Assembly: GCF_014212135.1 (NCBI RefSeq)
Contig: NZ_JACJVQ010000003.1
Span: forward strand, 1 to 64,000
Reading direction: 5' to 3'
DNA: 64,000 nt
DNA from: Cohnella thailandensis
Lineage (GTDB): Bacteria > Bacillota > Bacilli > Paenibacillales > Paenibacillaceae
Below, in pieces: positions 53,558-62,423 of this stretch (the stretch's first letter is position 1; each line of letters opens with the position of its first letter). The position numbers were made by a program, and so were the translations under genes. The notes under the pieces were generated by a model, which saw nothing but the letters and a program-made list of their open reading frames with translations, made no database searches and had not been told where the DNA came from.

Positions 53558-54157
53558 ATGCCTAAAATCGTCGATCACGAGAAAAGAAAAGAACAAATAG
53601 CCGAAGCCGCCTGGAAGGTCATCCGCCGCGAGGGCCTGGACGGCGTCTCCGTGCGCCGGATCGCGGACGAGATGGGAATCTCCCTCGGCTCGCTGCGCCA
53701 TTACTTCGATTCGCAGGACGAGCTGCTCTCTTATGCCATGCGGTTGATTTCGAAGCGCGTGCGGCTGCGGATCCAATCCCTCCCGCTTAGCGGAGATGCG
53801 CTGTCGGATATCGAGCTTATCTTGGCGGAGATGGCTCCTCTCGACGAAGAGCGCCTCGCGGAATCGGAGGTGTGGCTCGCTTTCGCGGGCAAGGCCGTCT
53901 CCGATCCATCCGTTCGGGAACTAAGCCTGGAGGTTCACGAAGAATTAGCGCGCGCCATACGGAGGTTGATCGAGGTACTCGTCGACCGGAAGCTGGCCCG
54001 GGACGGCATCGACGTCGTCCTAGAGGCGAGAAGGCTTCACGCTCTTCTCGACGGGCTCGTCGTTCACCATACCACGTTCTCGGAACGGCTCGACCGGAAG
54101 GAACTGATGGAGACGATCTCCTACCACTTGAAGAGCTTGCTCGTTGCGGCTACGTAG
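53558..54157 (+). CDS. TetR family regulator, apparently leaderless
   Basis: A 199-residue regulator with the usual N-terminal helix-turn-helix (RKEQIAEAAWKVIRREGLDGVSVRRIADEMGISLGSLRHYFDSQDEL) and a helical ligand-binding domain. The ATG lies seven bases after the TATAAT, the expected distance of the transcription start, and no Shine-Dalgarno sequence precedes it; the MPKIVDHEKRK start is typical of the family. The message is thus likely leaderless. It shares an operator with the divergent membrane protein gene. Confidence 0.9.
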   Translation: MPKIVDHEKRKEQIAEAAWKVIRREGLDGVSVRRIADEMGISLGSLRHYFDSQDELLSYAMRLISKRVRLRIQSLPLSGDALSDIELILAEMAPLDEERLAESEVWLAFAGKAVSDPSVRELSLEVHEELARAIRRLIEVLVDRKLARDGIDVVLEARRLHALLDGLVVHHTTFSERLDRKELMETISYHLKSLLVAAT

Positions 54158-54170
54158 CGCAAACATAGAG

Positions 54171-54221
54171 CAAGGGTTGCCCTGCCGCCGTCCGTTCAGG
54201 AAGGCGGCAGGGCAACCCTTG
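54171..54221. repeat. Perfect 19-base inverted repeat
   Basis: CAAGGGTTGCCCTGCCGCC and its exact complement flank a 13-base loop (54190-54202). It lies between the TetR gene and a convergent SRPBCC gene. It may act as a terminator in both directions, although no T-run follows on either side. Confidence 0.85.
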
Positions 54222-54292
54222 TTGGCGTTGAGCTCGTTCGAATGCGCGATTGCGTTTGCTTTAGCCGGTGAAGGATACGCTTCGTTAATCGT

Positions 54293-54745
54293 TTACCAGC
54301 CGAAATCCATCGTCTTGCCCGTCTCGATCCAAGACTTGGCGTTGCTTAGGATCATCGGCCAGCTCTCTTTGGTGCTCTCGTAGGAAGGATGGCCGTCCGG
54401 CCAGCGATCGTTGACGAGCGTAAGCTTCGTCGCGTTCCCGACCTTCTCCAGAGTCAACGTTACCCTCGTCTCGAGCTCGGCGTGGTTCTCCCGATAGGAG
54501 GGGCCGGGATGCTCCGTGTAGCTCATCCGGCGGCCCGGCTCGAATTCGAGCACCGTGCCGTAGACGTGCACCGTGTTCTCCCCGTCGTTGCCCGGACCTA
54601 CGTATTCGTAAGGAGCACCGATCTCGAAGGTGGAGTTCAGCACGGAGCCGAAGAAGAGCGCGCGGACTCCTTCCGGCGTGACGAAGGCTTTCCATGCTTC
54701 CTCCGGCTCGGCATTGACATAGATCGTGTATTTGAGATCTTCCAT
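54293..54745 (-). CDS. SRPBCC/AHSA1-like domain protein
   Basis: A 150-residue START-like protein of the AHSA1 group: the N-terminal YTIYVNAEPEEAWKAFVTPEGVRALFFGS strand-helix region, GAPYEYVGP, VLEFEPGRRMSYTEH and the C-terminal helix ESWPMILSNAKSWIETG. Members bind small hydrophobic ligands; the specific role is unknown. GGAGG lies nine bases before the ATG. An AraC gene starts divergently upstream. Confidence 0.88.
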   Translation of the reverse strand: MEDLKYTIYVNAEPEEAWKAFVTPEGVRALFFGSVLNSTFEIGAPYEYVGPGNDGENTVHVYGTVLEFEPGRRMSYTEHPGPSYRENHAELETRVTLTLEKVGNATKLTLVNDRWPDGHPSYESTKESWPMILSNAKSWIETGKTMDFGW

Positions 54746-54881
54746 CGCTATCTTCCTCCATTCTGGCTATAAGAGTTTGTTTGCTTGTCCAGCGGCGCGC
54801 TGGTAATCTCTACTATAGGATGATCATGCAGGATTGTATTGTAAATTCGCGACAACATTCCGTTCGAGGAGGAATGCCCGA

Positions 54882-55709
54882 ATGAGAGAAGCGAAGCTCC
54901 GGACGACGAGAGGCATCGTCCAAGCCGACGAAGGCTTCCGCAACTTTACGCTGGCCCGATACGAGCCCGATCCCGCTTTGGCTTCGCTAGTCGAGCATTA
55001 TTGGCTCGTTCGCTGGGATCTCAGGGACAAGCCCGACTTCCATCAGAATATTCTCTCCTACCCAAGCGTCCAATGGGTGTTCGAGAACGACTGGACGGGC
55101 ACGAATTCGTGGGTGTACGGCGTTCCCCACCCCTCCTATACGAGGCATCTGAAGGGGTTCGGAGAGAGCGTCGGCGTGAAGTTCCGTCCCGGAGGCTTCT
55201 ATCCGTATTGGAGGCAGGAGCTCGCGAAGCTGACCGGGAACCGGATGGACTGCGCGGAAGCTTTGGGGGCGGAAGCCGCGGCGCTCGAAGAGGGCTTCTG
55301 GGAGCTTCCGGACGACGAGACGCGGGCTAGGCGTATCGAGCGCTTCCTTCTCGACCGGCTGCCGGAAAAGGACGAGCAGGCGGAGCTCGCGAACCGAATC
55401 GTCCAATCGGTGATCGACGACCGGAACGCCCTGCGGGTGGAGGACGTGGCCGACCGTTACGGGCTGAGCGTCCGATCCCTCCAGCGCCTCTTCAGCCGCT
55501 ACGTCGGCGTAAGTCCGAAGTGGGTGCTGAAGCGGTTCCGGCTGCAGGAGGCGGCGGAACGGCTGGAGAAGGGCGGCGCCATGAATTGGGCCGAGCTCTC
55601 CCAAAGTCTCGGATATTATGACCAAGCGCACTTTATCAAAGACTTCAAAGCGCTGCTAGGGATGTCGCCGGAAGAATACGCGAAGAAGGCCGAACGGCAA
55701 AGCCGGTGA
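54882..55709 (+). CDS. AraC family regulator with DUF6597-like sensor
   Basis: A 275-residue regulator. The N-terminal part (LVEHYWLVRWDLRDKPDFHQNILSYPSVQWVFEND) is the sensor found in many AraC proteins of Paenibacilli, and the C-terminal double helix-turn-helix is clear (LRVEDVADRYGLSVRSLQRLFSRYVGVSPKWVLKRFRLQEA, LGYYDQAHFIKDFKALLGMSPEEY). I chose the ATG at 54882, nine bases after GAGGAGG. It may act on the divergent SRPBCC gene. Confidence 0.9.
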   Translation: MREAKLRTTRGIVQADEGFRNFTLARYEPDPALASLVEHYWLVRWDLRDKPDFHQNILSYPSVQWVFENDWTGTNSWVYGVPHPSYTRHLKGFGESVGVKFRPGGFYPYWRQELAKLTGNRMDCAEALGAEAAALEEGFWELPDDETRARRIERFLLDRLPEKDEQAELANRIVQSVIDDRNALRVEDVADRYGLSVRSLQRLFSRYVGVSPKWVLKRFRLQEAAERLEKGGAMNWAELSQSLGYYDQAHFIKDFKALLGMSPEEYAKKAERQSR

Positions 55710-55729
55710 TCCCCCCTCCAAGCAAGCGC

Positions 55730-55780
55730 AAGAGGCCATTCCCGCATCCTCTCGAGGATGAAGGAATGGCCTCTTCTTTT
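55730..55780. terminator. Bidirectional terminator between AraC gene and the oligopeptide operon
   Basis: AAGAGGCCATTCC and GGAATGGCCTCTT form the outer stem and GCATCCTC/GAGGATG the inner one, with TCTTTT after it on the plus side. It serves two convergent transcripts. Confidence 0.85.
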
Positions 55781-55789
55781 ATCGCCGTT

Positions 55790-56710
55790 CTACTTTCGGT
55801 TCTTCGGATCCATCGCATCGCGAAGGGCATCGCCGATAAAGTTGATTGACAGCACGCTCAGGATAATCATGACTCCCGGCGCGACCCACAGCCACGGTTT
55901 GTCGGTCAGCACGGTCAGGGATTGAGCGCTCGCGAGCATGTTGCCCCAGCTTGGCGTCGGCGGTTGAACGCCGAGCCCCAGGAAGCTGAGCGCGGCTTCG
56001 TCCAGAATCGCCCCTGCCACTCCCGAGGTCGCGTAGATGAGCAGAGGCGCCATCGCGTTCGGGAGAATGTGGTTGAACAGGATTCTAGGAGTCTTATAGC
56101 CTAGAGCCACGCTGGCTTTGATATACTCCGTTTGCTTGATGGCCAGGACGCTGCCCCGTACGAGGCGCGCGACGCCCGGCCACCCCAGGAAGCCGAGGAT
56201 CAGGATGATGTTCGCAAGTCCCGGGCCGATGATGCTGGAGACGACAAGGATGAGCATAATGTAAGGGAAAGACATGAACATGTCGGTAATCCGCATGATG
56301 AGACCGTCGATCCAACCGCCGAAGTAGCCAGAGACCAGACCGAGCAAGGTGCCGATCGCCGCCGAGATGAGGACGGACGCGATCCCGACGGAGAGCGAAA
56401 CCCTAGCCGCATAGATGATGCGGCTGAGCACGTCCCGGCCCACTTGATCGGTGCCCAGCCAGTGGTTCCAGCTAGGCCCTTCGCCGAACGAATCGGTTAA
56501 GGCATTCGGAGAATACGGAGCGATCCACGGAGCCAGAACGGCGCAGATCGCCATAAGGCCGATGACGAACAATCCCGCGACCGCCAGCTTGTGCTTCCGG
56601 AAACGGCGCCAGAACGCTCCCTTGGGCTCGCCCTCTCCCTTGAAGTCGAGCCCGATCGGATCGATGTCGGGCTGCCGCTTGACGCCGATATACCTTCTGA
56701 ATAAATTCAT
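55790..56710 (-). CDS. Oligopeptide ABC transporter permease (DppC/OppC-like)
   Basis: A 306-residue permease with an N-terminal cytoplasmic segment, six helices and the EAA-loop region VRGSVLAIKQTEYIKASVALGYKTPRILFNHILPNAMAPLL. The end (SLTVLTDKPWLWVAPGVMIILSVLSINFIGDALRDAMDP) is typical of OppC/DppC. It overlaps the DppB-like gene by four bases and closes the operon. Confidence 0.95.
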   Translation of the reverse strand: MNLFRRYIGVKRQPDIDPIGLDFKGEGEPKGAFWRRFRKHKLAVAGLFVIGLMAICAVLAPWIAPYSPNALTDSFGEGPSWNHWLGTDQVGRDVLSRIIYAARVSLSVGIASVLISAAIGTLLGLVSGYFGGWIDGLIMRITDMFMSFPYIMLILVVSSIIGPGLANIILILGFLGWPGVARLVRGSVLAIKQTEYIKASVALGYKTPRILFNHILPNAMAPLLIYATSGVAGAILDEAALSFLGLGVQPPTPSWGNMLASAQSLTVLTDKPWLWVAPGVMIILSVLSINFIGDALRDAMDPKNRK

Positions 56711-57681
56711 GACCTTGCCGCTCCCCGGTAACTATGTTTGATGCGCGGATCGGCTAGGGCGTAAACGATGTCCGTGAGCAGATTCGCGAAGATAACGACG
56801 ACCGCCGCCACCAGGTTCAGCCCCATGATCGTGGAATAATCCCGGCTCATGATCGAGGACAAGGTCAGCTGGCCGATCCCCGGCCAGGAGAAAATCTGTT
56901 CGATGACGACGGCACCCCCGAACAGGATCGGGATCTCCATGCCGAGAATCGTTACGATAGGAATAAGGGCGTTCCGCATCGCGTGCTTATTGACCACCAG
57001 AGCTTCCCTTAAGCCCTTGGCGCGGGCGGTGCGCAAATAATCCTGCCCGGCGATCTCCAGCATGCTGGAGCGGACGTAGCGGATGGTCCGTCCCGTCACG
57101 TTCGCGGTAAGGACGACGCAAGGCAGAATCAGGTGAGTCAGCACGTCCGCGAAGCCGCCGCCGCTTCCGAGCTCGGTCATGCCGCTTGTCGGAAGCCAAT
57201 CCAGCTTAAGCGCAAAAATATAAACGAGTCCTAGCCCCAGGAAAAAGTTCGGAACCGAGATGCCGAGGAACGACAGCGTGACGACGGCGTAGTCCAGCTT
57301 CGAATACTGCCGGACCGCGCTGATCACCCCGAGCGGAACAGCGATCGCCAAGCCCAGCGCAAGCGAAATTCCCATCAAGAGCAGCGTCGGACCCAGCTTC
57401 TCTCCGATCATCCGGGTCACGGGCTCGTAAGTAATCATGGAGTATCCGAGATCCCCGTGAAGCACCAGATTTCGGAGCCAGTTCCAGTATTGCTCGTAAG
57501 CGGGGGCGTCGAGGCCGAGCTCGATCCGCTTCGCTTCCGCCGCGGCGGCCGGAAGCTTCGGGTTCACCAGCATGTCGACGGGATTGCCCGGCGCCATCTT
57601 CATGATGATGAAGTTGATGACCGTCACCCCGAACAGCACCGGAATGGCGATCAGGATGCGGCGCATTACGTAATTATACAA
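56707..57681 (-). CDS. Oligopeptide ABC transporter permease (DppB/OppB-like)
   Basis: A 324-residue permease with the N-terminal helix RRILIAIPVLFGVTVINFIIMKMAPGNP, the typical start of DppB, and the EAA loop SSMLEIAGQDYLRTARAKGLREALVVNKHAMRNALIP. I chose the TTG at 57681, eight bases after GAGG; GTG 57690 and ATG 57666 are alternatives. Overlaps the DppC-like gene. Confidence 0.95.
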   Translation of the reverse strand: MYNYVMRRILIAIPVLFGVTVINFIIMKMAPGNPVDMLVNPKLPAAAAEAKRIELGLDAPAYEQYWNWLRNLVLHGDLGYSMITYEPVTRMIGEKLGPTLLLMGISLALGLAIAVPLGVISAVRQYSKLDYAVVTLSFLGISVPNFFLGLGLVYIFALKLDWLPTSGMTELGSGGGFADVLTHLILPCVVLTANVTGRTIRYVRSSMLEIAGQDYLRTARAKGLREALVVNKHAMRNALIPIVTILGMEIPILFGGAVVIEQIFSWPGIGQLTLSSIMSRDYSTIMGLNLVAAVVVIFANLLTDIVYALADPRIKHSYRGAARS

Positions 57682-57702
57682 CTCAAGCACCTCGGATCTT
57701 CA

Positions 57703-58695
57703 TCAATGGGAGAACAAGCAAGCGGCAGAATGCGAACCCTCGCCCGCCAGCCTCGGCTCCTCTTGGCGGCACTGCGCCTGGGCCATCGGGCAGCGCGTAT
57801 GAAACCGGCATCCGCTCGGCGGATTGACCGGACTCGGGACATCGCCCTCCAGCACGATCCTCTCCCGATCGCGGAGATGCGGGTTTGCGATCGGGTAGGA
57901 ATCCAGAAGCGCTCTCGTGTAGGGATGCTTCGGGTTGCGGAAGATCTCCTTCGTCGGCCCTACTTCGACGACCTTGCCCAGATACATGACCGCGATCCGG
58001 TCGCTGATGTACCGGACGGCGCCCAGACCATGGGCGATGAACAAATACGTCAGGTTCAATTCCTTCTGCAGCTGCTTGAGCAGGTTCAGAACCTGCGCCT
58101 GAATCGAGACGTCGAGCGCGGATACCGGCTCGTCGCAGACGATCAGCTTCGGCTTCAGCGCAAGCGCCCGGGCGATTCCGACCCGCTGCCGCTGACCCCC
58201 GGAGAACTCGTGGGGATATCTCGACTTGCTGTTCTTCGGAAGCCCGACGAGGTCCAGCAGCCGATCGACCTCGGCGTCTACTTCGCCCGGCTGCACGACC
58301 CGGTGCACCCTAACCGCCTCCGCGATCAAGCTGCCTACCGTCTTGCGAGGGTTCAGCGAAGAATACGGGTCTTGGAAGACGATTTGCACTTGCGACCTTA
58401 GCCGGATCATCTCCCGGCCGGACAGCTTGGAGATGTCGGCTCCTTGGAACCTAATTCGTCCGTCCGTCGGGCGTTCGAGCCCTACGATCGATCGGCCGAT
58501 CGTCGATTTGCCGCAGCCCGACTCCCCGACGAGGCCCAAGGTTTCCCCGGGCATAATGTTCAGATCGACCCCGTCGACGGCTTTAACGTAATCGGATGTA
58601 CGGTTCAGCAAGCCGCGCTTGATCGGATAATGCTTCTTCAGATTCTCCAGAACGAGCAAAGGCGATTGGGGAGGTTCCTTCCATCCTTCGTTCAT
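57703..58695 (-). CDS. Oligopeptide ABC transporter ATPase (OppF/DppF-like)
   Basis: A 330-residue ATPase with Walker A GESGCGKST, Q-loop VFQDPYSSLNPRK, signature FSGGQRQRVGIARAL, Walker B LIVCDEPVSALD and the OppF-type Cys-rich end (GCRFHTRCPMAQAQC). The segment after Walker B reads FIAHGLGAV, with Gly where Asp is usual next to the switch His. It starts inside the stop of the OppD-like gene (ATGA). Confidence 0.95.
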   Translation of the reverse strand: MNEGWKEPPQSPLLVLENLKKHYPIKRGLLNRTSDYVKAVDGVDLNIMPGETLGLVGESGCGKSTIGRSIVGLERPTDGRIRFQGADISKLSGREMIRLRSQVQIVFQDPYSSLNPRKTVGSLIAEAVRVHRVVQPGEVDAEVDRLLDLVGLPKNSKSRYPHEFSGGQRQRVGIARALALKPKLIVCDEPVSALDVSIQAQVLNLLKQLQKELNLTYLFIAHGLGAVRYISDRIAVMYLGKVVEVGPTKEIFRNPKHPYTRALLDSYPIANPHLRDRERIVLEGDVPSPVNPPSGCRFHTRCPMAQAQCRQEEPRLAGEGSHSAACLFSH

Positions 58696-59693
58696 AACGC
58701 TTTCGCCTCCTCCCAGCGAGCCGTTGCCGCTTCGATCTCCCAGCAGCGCGACTTATGCCCTTCCTGCGTCTCGAAGAGAGGAGGAAGCTCCGCCGCGCAC
58801 TTGTCCGTCGCGAAGGGGCAACGGTTATGGAACCGGCAGCCTTGCATCGAATGATAGCGCGCCGGAACCGCCCCCGGAATGGACTGCAGATCGTCCTCGT
58901 CGTCCAAATCCAGATGGGGCACGGAGCGCAGCAGCCCTTGCGTGTAGGGGTGCCTCGGATGGTCGAACAGGGTGAACACGTCGGCCTCTTCGACGACCTG
59001 GCCGGCATACATGACCAAGACGCGATCGGCCATCTCCGCCACGACGCCCAGATCGTGCGTGATCAGAACGATCGCCGTGCCCGCTTCCGCGCACAGCTCT
59101 TTCATGATCCGCATTATCTGGGCTTGCACGGTGACATCCAATGCGGTCGTCGGCTCGTCCGCGATCAATACGCTCGGGCGGCACGCCAGCGCCATCGCGA
59201 TCATGACCCGCTGCCTCATCCCGCCGGAGAGCGCGAACGGATACTCGTCCATGATCTGCTCAGGTCTCGGCAGCCCGACCTTCCTCAGCATCTCGACGGC
59301 ATGGGCCTTTGCCTGCCTCTTGTCCCGGTTCAGATGAAGACGGATCGCCTCCATCAGCTGATTGCCGATCGTAAAAACGGGGTTAAGCGAGGTCATCGGC
59401 TCCTGGAAAATCATCGATATCCGATTCCCGCGAACATCCCTCATCTTCTTCTCGTCCAGCTCGAGTATATTTTCGCCTTCAAGCCGAATCTCGCCATCCT
59501 GAATGCGGCTGCCCTTCCCGAGCAGCCGCATGATGGACAACGCCGTGACACTCTTTCCGGAGCCGGATTCCCCTACGATCGCCAGAGTCTCGCCGGCCTT
59601 GAGATCGAAGCTGACGCGATCGACGCTCACAACCTGCCCCTGATCCGTATCGAACGACGTTCGGAGATCGGTAACGGCCAATAAGCTATCCAT
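58692..59693 (-). CDS. Oligopeptide ABC transporter ATPase (OppD/DppD-like)
   Basis: A 333-residue ATPase with Walker [11 protein letters not shown]-loop [14 protein letters not shown], signature [15 protein letters not shown], Walker [26 protein letters not shown] and the OppD C-terminal Cys motif [16 protein letters not shown] chose the ATG at 59693, eight bases after GGAGG. It follows the binding-protein gene after a hairpin that may lower its expression. Confidence 0.95.
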   Translation of the reverse strand: MDSLLAVTDLRTSFDTDQGQVVSVDRVSFDLKAGETLAIVGESGSGKSVTALSIMRLLGKGSRIQDGEIRLEGENILELDEKKMRDVRGNRISMIFQEPMTSLNPVFTIGNQLMEAIRLHLNRDKRQAKAHAVEMLRKVGLPRPEQIMDEYPFALSGGMRQRVMIAMALACRPSVLIADEPTTALDVTVQAQIMRIMKELCAEAGTAIVLITHDLGVVAEMADRVLVMYAGQVVEEADVFTLFDHPRHPYTQGLLRSVPHLDLDDEDDLQSIPGAVPARYHSMQGCRFHNRCPFATDKCAAELPPLFETQEGHKSRCWEIEAATARWEEAKAL

Positions 59694-59719
59694 CGCGATC
59701 GCCTCCATTTCCTGCAAAG

Positions 59720-59740
59720 AAGGGGGGCGGCGCCCCCTTC
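59720..59740 (-). promoter_or_regulatory. Intercistronic hairpin after the binding-protein gene
   Basis: On the minus strand GAAGGGGGCG and CGCCCCCCTTC pair tightly, followed by TTTGC, between the substrate-binding protein stop and the OppD start. Such stems commonly stabilise the upstream message or partly terminate, giving more binding protein than transporter. Confidence 0.65.
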
Positions 59741-59745
59741 CTTTC

Positions 59746-61383
59746 TTACTTAATATCCCATTCGTAGACGTTGATGAACATTCCGAAGTCCTTCGGCGTC
59801 GCTCCCGTCACGCGGTTGTTGACCGCGCCAAGCGCCTTCGTCGCGTAAATCGACGGCATCGGAACGTCCTGCGCGATAATCTCTTGCAGCTTGCCGTACG
59901 ATTCCTTGATCTTCGCTTCGTCCACTTCGGCGCCGATCGACGCGATCAGCTTCTCGGCTTCCGCGTTCTTATAGCCGTTCGGATTGCCTTCGTTCAGGAA
60001 ATAAGCGATATCCGGCAGCGGATTGATCGGAGTCAAGGATACCGTCAGAATGCCCAGATCGTATTCCATCCTCACGAGCTTGTCGAGCAGAGTTCCCAGA
60101 TCGAGCATTTGGATGTTTACTTTGACGCCGACGGCATTCAGGTTCTCGGCGATGATTTGGGCCGCTTGCTCCAGCGTAGCGTCGCCGGACAGGACGGACA
60201 TCGTCAGCTGCTTGCCGGAATCCCAGCCGGACTCTTGCAGCAGGCTCTTCGCCTTCTCCGGATCGTAGCCGACCGGCTTGATATTCTCGCTCAGGTACGG
60301 GCTCGTGCTGTTGAAGTAGCCGTCCACGGCTTCGCCGGCGCCCTTAAGCAGCTTCTCGACGATCAGCTCGCGGTTCATCGCGTAAGAGATCGCTTGTCTC
60401 TGCTTCGCGTCCGGAACGACCTTCTCGTTGATGTACATGTATTGAGTAGCCAGCGGAGTGCCTTCCGTCGTCGTTACGTTGCCAAGCCCTTGAACCTTCT
60501 CGTAATCTTCGATCGGAATGACGCCCGCCGAAGGAATGTTCATGTCGATCTCGCCGCTCTGCAGTTGAGCCGCGATGGCCGTGCCTTGCAAGACCTTGAA
60601 GTTCAGCTGTTCGATCTTGGGAGCGCCGCGGAAGTAATCCTTGTTCGCCTCCATCGTCACGTAATGGTCGCGGTCGATGTCCACGAGCTTGTACGGACCG
60701 CTCGTTACGGTCGGCTTCTGCATGAAGTCGCTCTTGTTAAGGTCTTCCGGAGCGATATCCTTCAGCGCGGCTTGCGGCAGCGTCATCAGGTTGCGTCCTA
60801 TCGTGTCTTTGAAAATGTCCAGAGTCGTGGGAGCCTTCGTTTTCATCGTCAGCGTGTGGTCGTCTACCTTGGCGACGCCGGAGATTTCGGACTGACCCTC
60901 TGGCAGATAGCCCGCATCGTCGAGGCCTTCCAGGCTGGCGAAGATGTAAGCGAAGTTCGACGCGATCGCCGGGTTGCTCATCAATTTAAGCGTATAAATT
61001 ACGTCGTCGGCCGTTACCGGAGTACCGTCGGTCCACTTCGCGTTCTCGTTCAGCTTAACGGTGAACGTCGCGTTGTCCGTCGTCTCGATCGAATCCGCCA
61101 GCATCGGCTTGTACGTCAGATCGGAGTCGATCTCCATGAGCGGAGGGTACATCAGTCCCGCCACGTAGGTCGACACCAAGCCGACGGGAGCGAGAGGGTT
61201 AATGCCGCTCGGCGCGTAGGTAACGCCGATGTTTACCGTCTTCTTGCCGCCTGCGGCCGGTTGGCTCGCAGAGCCTTCCGCGTTCGTACTCGCATTATTA
61301 TTGCCGCTGCACGCGGATAGAATCGTCAATACCGCAATGATCAGGATGGCGAGCGAAACCTTCTTAGACCCTCTAGCTCTCAT
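59746..61383 (-). CDS. Oligopeptide-type solute-binding lipoprotein
   Basis: A 545-residue family 5 extracellular solute-binding protein. The signal ends at the lipobox ILSACSG (Cys25). Typical segments are YKPMLADSIETTDNATFTVKLNENAKWTDGTPVTADDVIYTLKLM, KKDY-like NKDYFRGAPKIEQLNF and IAYFLNEGNPNGYKN. It likely captures peptides, though family 5 proteins also bind nickel or sugars. GGGAG precedes the ATG by eight bases. It leads the five-gene transporter operon. Confidence 0.95.
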   Translation of the reverse strand: MRARGSKKVSLAILIIAVLTILSACSGNNNASTNAEGSASQPAAGGKKTVNIGVTYAPSGINPLAPVGLVSTYVAGLMYPPLMEIDSDLTYKPMLADSIETTDNATFTVKLNENAKWTDGTPVTADDVIYTLKLMSNPAIASNFAYIFASLEGLDDAGYLPEGQSEISGVAKVDDHTLTMKTKAPTTLDIFKDTIGRNLMTLPQAALKDIAPEDLNKSDFMQKPTVTSGPYKLVDIDRDHYVTMEANKDYFRGAPKIEQLNFKVLQGTAIAAQLQSGEIDMNIPSAGVIPIEDYEKVQGLGNVTTTEGTPLATQYMYINEKVVPDAKQRQAISYAMNRELIVEKLLKGAGEAVDGYFNSTSPYLSENIKPVGYDPEKAKSLLQESGWDSGKQLTMSVLSGDATLEQAAQIIAENLNAVGVKVNIQMLDLGTLLDKLVRMEYDLGILTVSLTPINPLPDIAYFLNEGNPNGYKNAEAEKLIASIGAEVDEAKIKESYGKLQEIIAQDVPMPSIYATKALGAVNNRVTGATPKDFGMFINVYEWDIK

Positions 61384-61431
61384 TTGTGCACTCCCTTTTA
61401 TTAATCCCCATGATCTTACTATGCTTTAATA

Positions 61432-61459
61432 ATAGTAAGACGTTTGTCTAAAAAGTCAA
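61432..61459 (-). promoter_or_regulatory. Promoter of the oligopeptide operon
   Basis: On the minus strand TTGACT (61459-61454) and TACTAT (61437-61432) are 16 bases apart, about 50 bases before the binding-protein start. The spacer holds the short inverted repeat AGAC-AAAC-GTCT, a possible regulator site. Confidence 0.65.
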
Positions 61460-61628
61460 TACAATTTCTCTCTTCCTAATTTTCCCGACGGAATGAAAGG
61501 AACCGCGCCACGACTGGGATTTCGGCTCTCTATTCGTTACTTGTCCCGAAATGCATGGCTAAGAAAACTTATAAAAATTCATTACAAAATCCTATTTATA
61601 AACTAGTTCTTTATCGTATTTACAGTTG

Positions 61629-62423
61629 TTACTTAGGAAAATATTGGATTCCCTTTCGCAAAACCTGCTTCTCGCCCGCTTCTACCGCGAAGGGCAAACG
61701 GTTGTTGCGGGGAGGCATCGGGCAATTGAACGCATACGAGAAGGCGCAAGGAGGCAGGAACGCCCGGTTGAAGTCGAGGACGGCGACGCCCCCTTCCTCC
61801 ATCGTCACGATCGCCATTCGACCCATCTCATACGTTTCGTTCCCGTTCGTCCGGTCGCCGAACACGACGATCAGCGAATCTCCCGACAAGAACGGCGTAA
61901 GCACGTAAGGCTCCCCGTCCACTTCGATCCGAATGTCTCCGGGGGAACGATGCTTCCGGGTCGCTCCCTCCCGGTCGGATTGGTGGGCGAAGCCGACCGT
62001 GCATCCTTCCCCGCCCGAGACGAACTCGCCGCGAATCGCCCAGCGGGGATCCTCCGGATAGAAGGAAATCCCTTCATAGCCCTCTAGATTTTCCGCCGCG
62101 GAATCCCATACTTCCAGCAGATGATCCGAGCCCGGCTGCTCGGTCGCCATGGCGGTAAGCCTGTCCGACAGCTTCACGAGCATCTTGTCGACCGACAGCG
62201 TCACGGTTCCGTCCACGATAACGCCATCGGCCGTTATGCCGTCCTTCGCCTCCGCGGACAGCGTCAGCCCCGGAAGGCCCGGAGCGAGCGGCGCCCAGAC
62301 GCCCGGAAGGCCTTCCAACGTTCCCGGACGGTCGACGGAATAAAGAGCAATCATCGACAGATCCCCTTGGGGACCTGCCGCCGATTGCTCCCGGTAAGCT
62401 CTCCATTCCCGCAGCGTCGTCAT
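61629..62423 (-). CDS. DUF1684 family protein
   Basis: A 264-residue soluble protein. The C-terminal signature VLDFNRAFLPPCAFSYAFNC, followed by PMPPRNNRLPFAVEAGEK, is diagnostic of DUF1684; its function is not established. It overlaps the hydrolase gene by four bases and so is co-translated with it. The operon context (a prolyl aminopeptidase-like hydrolase and then a peptide importer) hints at peptide use, which is only inference. Confidence 0.88.
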   Translation of the reverse strand: MTTLREWRAYREQSAAGPQGDLSMIALYSVDRPGTLEGLPGVWAPLAPGLPGLTLSAEAKDGITADGVIVDGTVTLSVDKMLVKLSDRLTAMATEQPGSDHLLEVWDSAAENLEGYEGISFYPEDPRWAIRGEFVSGGEGCTVGFAHQSDREGATRKHRSPGDIRIEVDGEPYVLTPFLSGDSLIVVFGDRTNGNETYEMGRMAIVTMEEGGVAVLDFNRAFLPPCAFSYAFNCPMPPRNNRLPFAVEAGEKQVLRKGIQYFPK

